Notes: a model not told the origin generated them from the letters alone. Counted from the stretch's first letter, positions 33,091 to 42,377 are shown. The stretch is DNA of 64,000 nucleotides from Kribbella sp. CA-293567 (GCF_027627575.1 NZ_CP114065.1:2976001-3040000); one strand, 5' to 3'. Made by a program: numbers and translations.

Positions 33091-34647
33091 TTGTCAGCAC
33101 GACTACTACGGGCGACGGCAGCGCTGACCGCTGTCGCGATGCTCGTACCAGGGGTCGCGAACGCCACCTCTCGCGGACCAGCGGTACCGAAGATCAACTG
33201 GGGAACCTGCGGGGCCGACCCGCAGCTCGCGCCGTTCCAGTGCGCCACCGTCGAAGTCCCGACCGACTACGACCGGCCGCGGGGAGCGACCACCACCATC
33301 GCGCTGACCCGGTTGCCGGCCGGCGATCCCGCGCGCAAGATCGGCACCCTGTTCACCAACCCGGGCGGACCCGGCGGTTCGGGGGTCGAGTTCGTGCAGA
33401 AGGAAGCCCAGAAGGCGTACCGGGACAAGGTGCGGGCACGGTTCGACATCTTGGGCTTCGACCCTCGGGGCGTCGGCAAGTCGGATCAGGTGACCTGCTT
33501 CCCGACGGCCGCCGAGGAAGCGGCGCTGATCAGCACCGCTCCTCACATCCCGCTGAACAAGACCGAGTTCCAGGCCGGGCTCACGATGGTCAAGAAGCTC
33601 AGCCAGGCGTGCGCGAAGCGCTCAGGCGACCGGATGGCACACTTCTCTACTGCCAACGTCGTACGGGACATGGATCTGCTCCGGCAGGCCGTCGGTGACC
33701 GCAAACTGACCTACGCCGGCTACTCCTACGGCACGTTCCTGGGAGCCACCTACGCGCGGTACTTCCCGAGCCACGTCCGCGGCATGGTGCTCGACGGAAC
33801 CGCCGACCCGGTCGCCTACTCCGATTCCGACGGGGATCCACGCCCGTTCGGGATCCGGTCCGGCCAGGGGCCGGCCGGGGCCGAGGCGTTCGCGCAGTTC
33901 ACCGCAGAGTGCAAGAAGGCCGGCCCGCAAGAGTGCTCGCTCGCGGCCCTTGGCGATCCCGCGGTCGTCGCCGAACGTGTCCTGCAAGGACTGACGAAGA
34001 AGCCCGGCGAGCTGACCGGTCCTGACGGGACGAAGGTGCAGGTCAACTACGGCGAGGTGGTGACCTCGACGTTCCAGAAGCTGTACGACCCCACCAGTTG
34101 GCGCGCCCTCGCGGACCTCTATGCCCAGCTGGCCGGCCCCGCCGGCGCCGCTCCCCGAACGACGGCAGCCGCCGTCCTGCCGTCCAGCGAGGCGTACACG
34201 TCGCACGGCTCCTTCATGCAGACGTGCGTCGACGGCCCGTCGACCGGCCGGCCCCGTGAATACGCCGCCTGGATGGACAAGGAGCACCGGATCGCACCGC
34301 ACTTCGGCCGGTACGCCGCCCTGATCGGCCTGGACTGCGAGTTCTTCCCGATCAAGGACCACGACGCCTACCGCGGCAGCCAATGGCACAACACCGTCCA
34401 GGCACCCGTGATGGTCGTCGGCACGCGCTACGACCCGGCCACGCCCTACAAGAACACCCGCCCGTACGCCGACCTGTTCCCCCGTGGCCGGATGGTCACC
34501 TACGAGGGGTGGGGGCACGTCGCCTCGATGCAGAACACCTGCGTCGACCGGCTGGTCGAGACCTACCTGGTCGACCTCGAAGCGCCTGCCGACAACACCA
34601 CTTGTACTCCCGACCGCCGCCCCTTCGATCCGAAGGGGACGAACTGA
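33091..34647 (+). CDS. Secreted alpha/beta hydrolase, TAP family (paralogue)
   Basis: A 518-residue exported peptidase with the same architecture as the gene at 30862. It has a signal peptide ending near GVANATS, TNPGGPGGSG, nucleophile GYSYGTFLG and the C-terminal TAP domain (GTRYDPATP, GWGHVAS). Start is TTG 33091 with a strong GAGGAG nine bases away. It forms an operon with the TetR gene, so both peptidases probably respond to one signal, perhaps peptide supply. Confidence 0.92.
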   Translation: MSARLLRATAALTAVAMLVPGVANATSRGPAVPKINWGTCGADPQLAPFQCATVEVPTDYDRPRGATTTIALTRLPAGDPARKIGTLFTNPGGPGGSGVEFVQKEAQKAYRDKVRARFDILGFDPRGVGKSDQVTCFPTAAEEAALISTAPHIPLNKTEFQAGLTMVKKLSQACAKRSGDRMAHFSTANVVRDMDLLRQAVGDRKLTYAGYSYGTFLGATYARYFPSHVRGMVLDGTADPVAYSDSDGDPRPFGIRSGQGPAGAEAFAQFTAECKKAGPQECSLAALGDPAVVAERVLQGLTKKPGELTGPDGTKVQVNYGEVVTSTFQKLYDPTSWRALADLYAQLAGPAGAAPRTTAAAVLPSSEAYTSHGSFMQTCVDGPSTGRPREYAAWMDKEHRIAPHFGRYAALIGLDCEFFPIKDHDAYRGSQWHNTVQAPVMVVGTRYDPATPYKNTRPYADLFPRGRMVTYEGWGHVASMQNTCVDRLVETYLVDLEAPADNTTCTPDRRPFDPKGTN

Positions 34648-34747
34648 CATTGCCTTGGTCCTAGTAGCGGCCGCGCGGCTCTGCTGAGGTTGCGCCGCAC
34701 CAGCGCGACGGCGGAGAATGTGGCCGACTACGACCACCCCCCGGGAG

Positions 34748-35638
34748 TCAGTTGACGGCGAGGTACCCCTCGAGTTGAGCGACCGCCGCAGGGACGCGGT
34801 GGCTCTGGATGCGGCACAGATACACGTACCGCGTGAGGGTTTCGCCGAGGAGGGGACGGCCGATGACTCCCGGGGGTGCGTCGGTGAGAGCCAGTTCGGG
34901 CAGGAGTGCGGCGCCGAGCCCTTCGGCGACCAGTTTGAGGGCGGTCCGGAAGTCGTCTCCCCGAAACTCCAGCGAGGGACGGGTGCCCGACGCATCGGCC
35001 GGCGGGTTCAGGTGGGGTGCCGTGACCGGAGTGGTGATCCAGGAGTCCGGATCGACCTCAGCTGGATCGACGGTTTTCTGGCCGGCCAGCGGATGTGAGG
35101 CGGGGAGGGCGATGAGTACTGGATCGGTACGGATGAGCCGACGGACGATTCCTTCCGGCTCTGGCTGCGGGTCGCGGTCGTAGTCGAAGGTCACCGCGAG
35201 GTCGAGGTCGCCGCGGAGCAGCGCCGCGTAGCTGTCGGCCGTCTCGAGTTGCCGGAGTACGACGTGGAGGCCCGGGTTCGACTTTCGCAGTTGGGTCAGT
35301 GCCGCAGGGACGATGGAGACCGCTGCGCTGATGAACGCTCCGAGGCGCACCGTCCCGGTGAGGCCTTCGTCGAGGGCTGCCAGTTCGGCCGCGGTGGTGC
35401 TCATGGTGGCTTGGATGGACGCTTCCGCGGCCAGCAGTACGTCGCCGGCCGCGGTGGGGCGGACCGGGCGGCGGTCGACCACTCTGACCCCGATGCGTCG
35501 TTCGAGTTCGGCGATCTGCTGGGAAACGGCCGACTGTGTGTAACCCAGTTCGTCAGCCGCCGCGGCGAACGAGCCGAGCCTCACGACGGCTTCCAGTGTG
35601 AGTAGGTGGCGGGGATCGAGAAGCCAGGGCACGAACAT
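34748..35638 (-). CDS. LysR family transcriptional regulator
   Basis: A 296-residue regulator. The HTH lies at the start (LLTLEAVVRLGSFAAAADELGYTQSAVSQQIAELER region), followed by a LysR substrate-binding domain (VRLGAFISAAVSIVPAAL, LDLAVTFDYD). The start could be ATG 35638 or GTG 35632; a LysR-box-like dyad overlaps the ATG. It is divergent from the PLP enzyme at 35681, which is its probable target; a LysR regulator next to a desulfhydrase-like gene is a common arrangement. Confidence 0.92.
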   Translation of the reverse strand: MFVPWLLDPRHLLTLEAVVRLGSFAAAADELGYTQSAVSQQIAELERRIGVRVVDRRPVRPTAAGDVLLAAEASIQATMSTTAAELAALDEGLTGTVRLGAFISAAVSIVPAALTQLRKSNPGLHVVLRQLETADSYAALLRGDLDLAVTFDYDRDPQPEPEGIVRRLIRTDPVLIALPASHPLAGQKTVDPAEVDPDSWITTPVTAPHLNPPADASGTRPSLEFRGDDFRTALKLVAEGLGAALLPELALTDAPPGVIGRPLLGETLTRYVYLCRIQSHRVPAAVAQLEGYLAVN

Positions 35639-35651
35639 AAGCCTAGCTAAT
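35637..35651. promoter_or_regulatory. LysR-box-like dyad (T-N11-A)
   Basis: ATAAGC-CTA-GCTAAT, an interrupted dyad containing T-N11-A, lies in the 40-70 base gap between the divergent LysR and PLP genes. Confidence 0.4.
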
Positions 35652-35680
35652 GCGGCGAGCAGGATCGTTCGTTTGATCTG

Positions 35681-36787
35681 ATGATCGCGCGGCTTCAGGC
35701 TGGCCTCATGGACCTTCTTGGACTGGACACCGCCATCGGCAAGCTGCCGCGACAGAGCGTCGGCTTCTACCCCACCCCGTTCCATGCGCTGCGGAACCTT
35801 TCGGCGGCGTACGGGGTGAACTTCTTCCTCAAGCGTGAGGACCTCGCCGGACCCGGAACGATCAGCGGCAGCAAGACCCGGCTGTCGGAGTTCATCCTCG
35901 GCAAGGCGGTCGAGGACGGCGTCACCCACGTCATCACGCAGGGCGTCTACCTCACGAACTCCGGGCTGCAGTTCGCCGCGGCCTGTCGCGTTGCCGGTCT
36001 CACGCCGATCCTCTATCTCACGCGGGACACCACCAGGCACGGGGAGATCGGGGAGTACCGCGGGAACCTGTTGCTGAACAAGACCATGGGCGTCGAGACG
36101 CACTTCCTCGCAACCGACGGTGGCGCGTACTGGGACGCCGAAGAGGACCAAGCCCGTGTGCTCGAAGCGATGCAGGCCCGCCAGGCCGAGCTCGAGGCAG
36201 CGGGGCACCGAGTGCTCGTGGTGCCGACCGGCGGGGCCCACGCCGATGGTTTCGTCGCGCATGCGCTGACGTTCAAGGAGATGCTGGAGCAGTCCGACGC
36301 GCTGGGGGTCTCGCTGGACCTGATCTACCACACCATCGGAACCGGCACCTCGCTGCCGGGAATGCTGGCGGCGAAGCTGATGACCGGGCATCCGGTGCGG
36401 TTCCGGTCGATCGCCATCTGTGCGTACGACGAGGGTGGCTGGATGAGCCCGAGCGTGATCGTCGAGCGGGTGAAGGAGGTGCTCGGAACGCTCGGCGCCG
36501 ACGTCCCGGCCGACGAGGTGATCCGTGCCGAGATCGAGGTCGATCAGCGCTTCATCGGCGAGGACTATGCCGTGCCGTCCGCCGAGAGCATCGCCGCCAT
36601 CCGCGAACTCGCCCGGCACGAGGGCGTCTTCGTCGGGCCCGTCTACACCGGCAAGGGTTTCGCCGGCCTGCTCGACCACGTACGCACCGGCAGGATCGAG
36701 CCCGGCAGCAACATCGCCTTCCTCCACACCGGAGACACCGGCAACCTGTTCGAGATCCCAGCGGTGGTGGGTGACGTCACAAGCTGA
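35681..36787 (+). CDS. PLP-dependent D-cysteine desulfhydrase / ACC deaminase family
   Basis: A 368-residue fold-type II PLP enzyme. The PLP Lys sits in ISGSKTRLSEF, and ligand loops TNSGLQF and TIGTGTSLPG bind the cofactor phosphate. Family members convert D-cysteine to pyruvate, H2S and ammonia, or open aminocyclopropane-carboxylate. The residues that separate the two cannot be judged here. An internal ATG at 35708 (MDLLGLD) is an alternative start and would leave more room for the LysR promoter. It is divergent from its likely regulator. Confidence 0.85.
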   Translation: MIARLQAGLMDLLGLDTAIGKLPRQSVGFYPTPFHALRNLSAAYGVNFFLKREDLAGPGTISGSKTRLSEFILGKAVEDGVTHVITQGVYLTNSGLQFAAACRVAGLTPILYLTRDTTRHGEIGEYRGNLLLNKTMGVETHFLATDGGAYWDAEEDQARVLEAMQARQAELEAAGHRVLVVPTGGAHADGFVAHALTFKEMLEQSDALGVSLDLIYHTIGTGTSLPGMLAAKLMTGHPVRFRSIAICAYDEGGWMSPSVIVERVKEVLGTLGADVPADEVIRAEIEVDQRFIGEDYAVPSAESIAAIRELARHEGVFVGPVYTGKGFAGLLDHVRTGRIEPGSNIAFLHTGDTGNLFEIPAVVGDVTS

Positions 36788-36826
36788 GGCCGCCGTACGC
36801 CGTGCTCGACGTCAGACCCAGGCCGG

Positions 36827-38167
36827 TCACTGACCGAGCTCCCTGACGGCTTCGTAGCGACGCAGTGCTTCGGCTCGCGCGGTGGCGTGGTCGACGATCG
36901 GGGCGGGATAGCCACCGGCGGCGGGGTGTTGCCACGGTTCGTGGATCTGCGGGGCGGGCACCTCGCGCAGCTCGGGGACCCAGCGGCGTACGTAGCTCCC
37001 GTCGGGGTCGAACTTCTTGCCCTGCAGGATCGGATTGAAGATCCGGTAGTACGGGGCCGGGTCGACGCCGCAGCCGGCGACCCACTGCCAGTTGAGACTG
37101 TTCGACGCCAGGTCGCCGTCCCGCAACTGGTTCATGAACCAGCGCGCGCCGTGCTTCCAATGGACGTGCAGGTCTTTGACCAGGAACGAAGCCGTCGTCA
37201 TCCGGGCCCGGTTGTGCATGTAGCCCTCGTGCAGTAGTTGCCGCATGCCCGCATCCACCAGCGGGTAGCCGGTCCGGCCCGCGCACCAGGCGTCGAAGGC
37301 CGCCCCTGGTTCGTCGTACGCCATCGCGGTGAAGGCGGTTCGGATGGGCTCGGTCGCGGCGTCGGGGTAGCGCAACAACAGGTCTGCGCAGAACTCGCGC
37401 CAGGCGAGCTCCCGCACATAGGCCTTCGCGCCGGGGGTGGTCTGACCGGCGAGGTCACGGAGGATGGTCAGTGGATGGATCTCGCCGTACTTCAACGCGG
37501 CCGACAGCCGCGAGGTCGCATCGAGGTCGGGGCGGTTGCGGCGCTGCTTGTAGTCGGTGATGACGGCGCAGTACCGCTGCCAGGTCGCGGTCGCGGCGAC
37601 TTCGCCGGCTGTCTCCGGTGCTCTGCGTTGCAAGGGCGGCTCCGTGGGCGCTTCGGCCCAGCTCACCTCGGGCGTCGATGCGGGAGCCGTCCGGGCCTGC
37701 TGCTGCCAGGCCCGGAAGAACGGGCTGAACACCCCGAACGGCGTACCGTCTTGCTTGACCACCGATCCGGGATCCACCGCGTACGGCGAACCGACCGCGG
37801 TGGCCCGTACTCCGCCTGCGTGCAACGCGTCGGTCACTTCGGCGTCGCGGCGGCCGCCGTACGGTCCGAAGTCGGCGGTGAAGAGGACTTGCGTCGCTGA
37901 TACCTCTTCGGCCAGTTGTGTCAGCACTACGGCGGGATCGCCTGATCTGAGCACCAAACGGCCGCCGAGTTGCTTGTTCAAGGCATCCAAAGACCAGGCC
38001 AGGTAGTTGCGACGTCGTTCGCCCGCGGCCCTCAGCAGCCGCGGATCCAGGACGAAGACGGCGAGCGCCCGCCCGTCGCCGGCAGCGGCCGCCTGCGCGA
38101 CGGCCAGGTTGCCGGCCAACCGCAGATCCCGCCGGAACCACATGATCACTGGACCTGGACTCGTCAT
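36827..38167 (-). CDS. phrB: Deoxyribodipyrimidine photo-lyase (cryptochrome/photolyase family)
   Basis: A 446-residue flavoprotein that splits UV-made cyclobutane pyrimidine dimers with light. The N-terminal Rossmann-like antenna domain begins VIMWFRRDLRL. The C-terminal FAD domain contains GYPLVDAGMRQL, MHNRARM, SFLVKDL, DGDLASNSLNWQWVAG and a final FNPILQGKKFDPDG. ATG 38167 has GAGGTG upstream. It lies 39 bases after the DHFR-like gene on the same strand, probably in one operon. A spore-photoproduct-lyase-like gene is 2.3 kb away. Confidence 0.95.
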   Translation of the reverse strand: MTSPGPVIMWFRRDLRLAGNLAVAQAAAAGDGRALAVFVLDPRLLRAAGERRRNYLAWSLDALNKQLGGRLVLRSGDPAVVLTQLAEEVSATQVLFTADFGPYGGRRDAEVTDALHAGGVRATAVGSPYAVDPGSVVKQDGTPFGVFSPFFRAWQQQARTAPASTPEVSWAEAPTEPPLQRRAPETAGEVAATATWQRYCAVITDYKQRRNRPDLDATSRLSAALKYGEIHPLTILRDLAGQTTPGAKAYVRELAWREFCADLLLRYPDAATEPIRTAFTAMAYDEPGAAFDAWCAGRTGYPLVDAGMRQLLHEGYMHNRARMTTASFLVKDLHVHWKHGARWFMNQLRDGDLASNSLNWQWVAGCGVDPAPYYRIFNPILQGKKFDPDGSYVRRWVPELREVPAPQIHEPWQHPAAGGYPAPIVDHATARAEALRRYEAVRELGQ

Positions 38168-38206
38168 CTCATCACCTCGCACCCTCGGTGCCCCGCGAAA
38201 AGCCCA

Positions 38207-38800
38207 TCAACACCTTCGCGATCGGGTGGCGCGGTACTGGGCGATGACGACACCGGTCGTGGTGGTCACGGATCGTTCGAGCACCAGATCGGTGCGGTCG
38301 TCCGCGCCGAACAGGCGGGTGCCCGATCCGAGCACGATCGGATGGATCTGCAGGACGTACCGGTCGATGAGACCTGCCTTGTGCAGGGCACGGGCCACTT
38401 CGCCGGACCCCATGATGGTCAGATCTTCGGCGGTGTCCTGCTCGACAGCCATCACGGTCTCGGCGGCCTCGCCCGCGAGCAGGACCGAGTTCGGATGGTC
38501 GAGCACGGTGTCCTTCGACCGGGACGCCACGTACTTGCGGGTGTTGACGAGTACGTCGGTGAACGGGTTGGGGTCGGGTGTGGTGGTCCAGAAGCCGAGC
38601 AGATCGTCGTAGGTCCGGCGCCCGAACAGCAAGGCGCCACCCTCGGCCATGCCGTCACTCGCGAACTGCATCGACACCTCGTCCTGGTAGCCGTTGCCCC
38701 ATCCGCCGTGCGTGAAGTCCCCGCGGGTGTCCTCGTCCGGCCGGCCGAGGCCCTGCATGACTCCGTCGAGGGTGACGCTCTGGAACGCGGTGATCGCCAT
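38207..38800 (-). CDS. Dihydrofolate reductase family protein (RibD C-terminal type)
   Basis: A 197-residue reductase-like protein. RibD_C features are visible: TLDGVMQG near the start, LLFGRRTYDDL, LTIMGSGEVARAL and HPIVLGSGTRLFG. Such proteins are common in actinobacteria and their substrate is mostly unknown. GAAGGA lies seven bases before ATG 38800. It is probably co-transcribed with the photolyase that follows, which is notable because photolyases may use a deazaflavin or pterin antenna, but a link is only speculation. Confidence 0.88.
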   Translation of the reverse strand: MAITAFQSVTLDGVMQGLGRPDEDTRGDFTHGGWGNGYQDEVSMQFASDGMAEGGALLFGRRTYDDLLGFWTTTPDPNPFTDVLVNTRKYVASRSKDTVLDHPNSVLLAGEAAETVMAVEQDTAEDLTIMGSGEVARALHKAGLIDRYVLQIHPIVLGSGTRLFGADDRTDLVLERSVTTTTGVVIAQYRATRSRRC

Positions 38801-38867
38801 GGTTCGGTCCTTCTCGTAGCTGCGAGTTCGGGCTGTTTCACCCTCTGAACGAACAGGAGTGCCCTTG

Positions 38868-38924
38868 ATCGACTGGACAGCGGTGAAGTACCGGTGGAAC
38901 CTCGAGCTCGACACCGCGGAGAAC
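38868..38924 (+). pseudogene. Fragment of a secreted HNH (DUF1524) gene
   Basis: The frame reads IDWTAVKYRWNLELDTAEN, matching IHWTAVKYRWNLALDTTEK of the intact gene at 4537 in 15 of 19 residues. No upstream catalytic part remains. It lies in a 570-base gap (38801-39370) without an intact gene. Confidence 0.7.
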
Positions 38925-39035
38925 CCGGTCGTACTCGAGGTAGAGGTCCCGCAGAGCGGTGTCGGTCAGCGCGCTCGCCGAGTTGCCCGAGGTGAAGCTC
39001 CACCTCGTCGGGCAGCAGATGGTTGTGGCCTGAGG

Positions 39036-39160
39036 CAACCGGCGGTAGCCGGAGGCGTCGCGTTCGGGCTCGGCCAGCAGCCCTTTGCTGTGGTAGACGC
39101 GAATGGTCTTCGTCGACACGCCGACGTACCGGGCGATCTCGGCGAACTGAACAACCTGCT
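39036..39160 (-). pseudogene. MerR-type HTH fragment
   Basis: On the minus strand the frame reads VQFAEIARYVGVSTKTIRVYHSKG, then AEPERDASGYRRL, the DNA-binding half of a MerR regulator. The expected second helix and dimer helix are missing; after GYRRL the frame loses family likeness. It appears to be the 5' part of a broken gene. Confidence 0.6.
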
Positions 39161-39370
39161 CGACGAGGGCTGTCAGCACGCGGGCGAACTGCTGACCCGG
39201 CGGGCTGCCGCCGCCCGCGATCTGCCGGAGCTGCAGAGGATCTCGGACGCCGGCTACGACGATGCCTCCGACGTGCTCGACCGGCTCCTGGAGACTCCGG
39301 CGACCTGAGGAACGGGGCGGACCGCCGGACGTCATGACTAGGTCCGGGGCGGGATGGGCACTGGCGACGC

Positions 39371-40363
39371 ATGAGTGTCGTGGCAATTACGGGAGCCAGT
39401 GCGGGGATCGGTCGTGCCGCCGCGCGGATGTTCGCCGAGCGAGGGTACGACGTGGGGCTGGTCGCGCGTGGGGGCGACGGCCTCGACGCCGCCGCTGCCG
39501 AGGTGCGGATGGCCGGGAGCCGGGCGTACGTCGTACAGGCTGATGTGGGGGACGCGGAGGCCCTCGACCGGGCCGCCCAGCAGATCGAGGAAGAGCTCGG
39601 CCCGATCGACGTGTGGATCAACGATGCGATGGCCACCGTCTTCGGGCCGTTCCTGGAGCTGGAGCCGGACGAGTTCCGCCGGGTCACCGAGGTGACGTAC
39701 CTCGGCGTCGTCAACGGGACCCGGGCCGCGCTGCGGCGGATGGTTCCGCGGGACCGCGGCGTGATCATCCAGGTCGGATCGGCCCTGGCGTACCGCGGCA
39801 TCCCGCTGCAGTCGGCGTACTGCGGGGCCAAACACGCGGCGCAGGGGTTCACCGACTCGATCCGCTGCGAGCTGCTCCACGACGAGAGCAACGTGCGGCT
39901 GGCCGAGGTGCAGATGCCGGCGGTGAACACCCCGCAGTTCCGCATCCAGCGCTCCAAGCTGAGCCACCAGGCGCAGCCGGTCCCGCCGATCTTTCAGCCC
40001 GAACTGGCCGCCGAGGCCATCTGGCACGCCGCGCACAACCGGCGCCGGCAGATCTGGGTCGGATTTCCGACGGTCTACACGATCCTGGGCAACCGCCTGG
40101 CCGCGCCGCTGCTGGATGCCTTCCTGGGCAAGACCGGTTACGACAGCCAGCAGGTGGACGAGCCGGAGGTACCCGACCGTCCCGACAACCTGTACGAGCC
40201 GCTGCCCGGGGACCACGGTTCGCACGGCGCCTTCGACTCGGTGGCGAAAACCACCAGCCGCCAGCTGACCCTGCTCCTGTCACCACCTGTCGCGCTCATC
40301 GCCGAGTCACTGGACAGTCTCGGCGCCCGCGCAGGCCGCCTTCTGGCCCGCCTGACCGCCTGA
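39371..40363 (+). CDS. SDR family oxidoreductase
   Basis: A 330-residue short-chain dehydrogenase with an unusual ~80-residue C-terminal tail. The NAD(P) motif is TGASAGIGRA, the catalytic Ser lies in QVGSALAY, and the Tyr/Lys pair is YCGAK. NNAG is replaced by NDAM. The tail ends in a hydrophobic stretch (LTLLLSPPVALIAESL) that may touch the membrane. Substrate unknown. The ATG has only a weak ribosome site. The next gene is co-directional with an 80-base gap. Confidence 0.88.
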   Translation: MSVVAITGASAGIGRAAARMFAERGYDVGLVARGGDGLDAAAAEVRMAGSRAYVVQADVGDAEALDRAAQQIEEELGPIDVWINDAMATVFGPFLELEPDEFRRVTEVTYLGVVNGTRAALRRMVPRDRGVIIQVGSALAYRGIPLQSAYCGAKHAAQGFTDSIRCELLHDESNVRLAEVQMPAVNTPQFRIQRSKLSHQAQPVPPIFQPELAAEAIWHAAHNRRRQIWVGFPTVYTILGNRLAAPLLDAFLGKTGYDSQQVDEPEVPDRPDNLYEPLPGDHGSHGAFDSVAKTTSRQLTLLLSPPVALIAESLDSLGARAGRLLARLTA

Positions 40364-40442
40364 AACCGGCCTCGCGGCAGAGGTGGGTGGCCGAGGTCAC
40401 GGCTCAGAAGGGATCAGCAGCGGCATCTCGGGGGAGTGGCAG

Positions 40443-41546
40443 GTGTTGAAACCAGTAATGGACACAGCAGCCCGTACCCGCCGTCCGAAGCTCTGGACCC
40501 CGAAACATGTCCTGGTCACACGCTCGGCCGCCGAGCGACCGCACACCCGCGAAGTGCTTGCCCGAGTCGAAGCAGCCGGGGTCACCGACGTCACGTTCTT
40601 GCGCTCGGACCGCATCAGCGGGCTCAGCGGCGGCGACGAGCGCGCGGTGTACGCCCGGGCGAAGGCCACGCTCGCCGTGGTGGTCAGTCCGCCGTCGGCG
40701 CGCAAGCTCCAGCCGATCGCTCCGAGCGCCGACTGGCGACTCGATCTGGCTCGCGGATGCCCCGCGCACTGCCAGTACTGCTACCTGGCCGGATCGCTGG
40801 GCGGCCCGCCGATCACCCGCGTGTACGCCGACCTCGACGAGATCCTGGCCGGCATGGATGCGTACGTCGGCCACGGCCGGGTCACCTCCGCCGACGCGGC
40901 ACGCGCTGCTGAGGGTACGACGTTCGAAGCGTCCTGCTACACCGATCCGCTCGGCATCGAGCCCGTGACCGGAAGCCTCGCTGCGGCGATCTCTCATGTC
41001 GGCACGCACTCGTTCGACGGTCCCGTGCAACTGCGGGTCACCACCAAGTTCGGCGCGGTGGACGAGCTTCTGGACCTTCCCCACGGTGGCCGCACACGCA
41101 TCCGCGCCTCGGTGAACGCCGAGGGCGTCGCAGGCCGCTTCGAGGGCGGCACCGATCCGGTCTCCGGCCGTCTCACCGGGTTGGGTGCGCTCGCCCGGGC
41201 CGGTTATCCGGTCGGACTGACGATCGCTCCGATCATGCCGGTGGAGGGTTGGCACGAGCAGTACACGGAGTTGCTCACGGCAGCCGCCGACGCGTTGCCG
41301 GCCGACGCCGACCTCACCGTCGAGTGCATCACGCATCGCTTCACGCCGGGCAGCAAGGAGGTGCTGGAGTCGTGGTACCCGCGGACGAAGCTGGAGATGG
41401 ATCCCGAGCGCCGCAGCCGTAAGTTCGGCAAGTTCGGCGCGGTCAAGTACGTCTACCCGGCCACCGAGATGCGGGAGCTGCGTGCCTGGTTCACCGATGC
41501 CCTGGCCGCGCAGCTCCCGGCCGCCCGCTCTCTGTACTGGACGTAG
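40443..41546 (+). CDS. Spore photoproduct lyase-like radical SAM protein
   Basis: A 367-residue radical SAM enzyme. The iron-sulphur cluster motif is CPAHCQYCYL (CxxxCxxC), preceded by RLDLARG. The surrounding order matches spore photoproduct lyase relatives (KLWTPKHVLVTRSAAERPHT at the start, ITHRFTPGSKEV near the end). True SPL repairs the spore thymine dimer, but this organism type does not make endospores, so the natural lesion is uncertain. GTG 40443 has GGGGAG six bases upstream; ATG 40458 is an alternative. It lies near a photolyase. Confidence 0.88.
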   Translation: MLKPVMDTAARTRRPKLWTPKHVLVTRSAAERPHTREVLARVEAAGVTDVTFLRSDRISGLSGGDERAVYARAKATLAVVVSPPSARKLQPIAPSADWRLDLARGCPAHCQYCYLAGSLGGPPITRVYADLDEILAGMDAYVGHGRVTSADAARAAEGTTFEASCYTDPLGIEPVTGSLAAAISHVGTHSFDGPVQLRVTTKFGAVDELLDLPHGGRTRIRASVNAEGVAGRFEGGTDPVSGRLTGLGALARAGYPVGLTIAPIMPVEGWHEQYTELLTAAADALPADADLTVECITHRFTPGSKEVLESWYPRTKLEMDPERRSRKFGKFGAVKYVYPATEMRELRAWFTDALAAQLPAARSLYWT

Positions 41547-41549
41547 CAG

Positions 41550-42338
41550 CTAGCTGTCCGGCTCGGCCATCTTGCGGTGGACGGCCGCCTTGACCTTGTC
41601 CGGAAGGACCTTGTTGGCCAGTTCCTGTGCCTTCGTCATGATCGACTCGGCGACCACCCGGTCCTTGCCTGCCATCACCGCCGCGTAGGCCTGTTTGGCG
41701 ACCTCGGCCGGATCGTCCTTGCTGGACCTGCCGACCGGGGTGTCGTCCATGCCCGCGCGGTGGAAGAAGTTGGTCTCGGTCGGGCCGGGCATCAGTGAGG
41801 TGACGGTGACCGCGGAGTCGGACAGTTCGTTCTGCAGCGCTTCGGCGAACGACTGCAGAAACGACTTGCTCGCGTTGTAGACGGCCTGGAAGGAGCCGGG
41901 CATCGTGGCGGCGATCGACGAGGTGATCAGGATCCGGCCCTCGTTCCGCGCCACCAGGTCCGGCAGGATCAGCTTCGCGAGATGGACGGTCGACTTCACG
42001 TTGAGGTCGATCAGCTTCAGCTCGGTGGCCAGGTCGTTCTCCGCGAACGCGCCACCCAACCCGACCCCCGCGTTGAGCGCGGCCACGCCGAGTGGCCGCG
42101 CACCGAGGGCGGTGTAAAGGCGCTGTACGCCGTCCGAGGTGGCGAGGTCGACCTGCACCGCTTCGACCTGGACGGGGGCCGGGCCGGCGGTCCGCAGTTC
42201 GACCGCGACAGCCTCGATCGCATCGTTCTCTGCTGCGATGAGCAGATCGTGTCCGTGGGCGGCGAACTGCCTCGCGAGCTCGAGGCCGATGCCGCTGGAG
42301 GCGCCGGTGACCAGCGCGAGGGGCTGATTTTCGCTCAT
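41550..42338 (-). CDS. SDR family NAD(P)-dependent oxidoreductase
   Basis: A 262-residue short-chain dehydrogenase: TGASSGIGLELA cofactor motif, LNAGV, ITSSIA Ser, and YNASK Tyr/Lys. Length is typical. Substrate unknown. It sits 39 bases after the zinc-binding protein at 42378 on the same strand, so an operon is possible. Its 3' end is only three bases from the convergent radical SAM gene. Confidence 0.92.
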   Translation of the reverse strand: MSENQPLALVTGASSGIGLELARQFAAHGHDLLIAAENDAIEAVAVELRTAGPAPVQVEAVQVDLATSDGVQRLYTALGARPLGVAALNAGVGLGGAFAENDLATELKLIDLNVKSTVHLAKLILPDLVARNEGRILITSSIAATMPGSFQAVYNASKSFLQSFAEALQNELSDSAVTVTSLMPGPTETNFFHRAGMDDTPVGRSSKDDPAEVAKQAYAAVMAGKDRVVAESIMTKAQELANKVLPDKVKAAVHRKMAEPDS

Positions 42339-42377
42339 GCGAGCGCGGTACCCACCTCGGACCGGCGTAACCGGTGA

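Noticed and set aside
34748-36727. 659-codon form of the LysR gene
   Set aside because: Its N-terminal half is antisense to the PLP enzyme. The HTH begins at about 35638.
38452-39957. 501-codon minus-strand frame through the debris gap
   Set aside because: It overlaps the DHFR-like and SDR genes in shadow frames; only the short HTH part (another frame) has family likeness.
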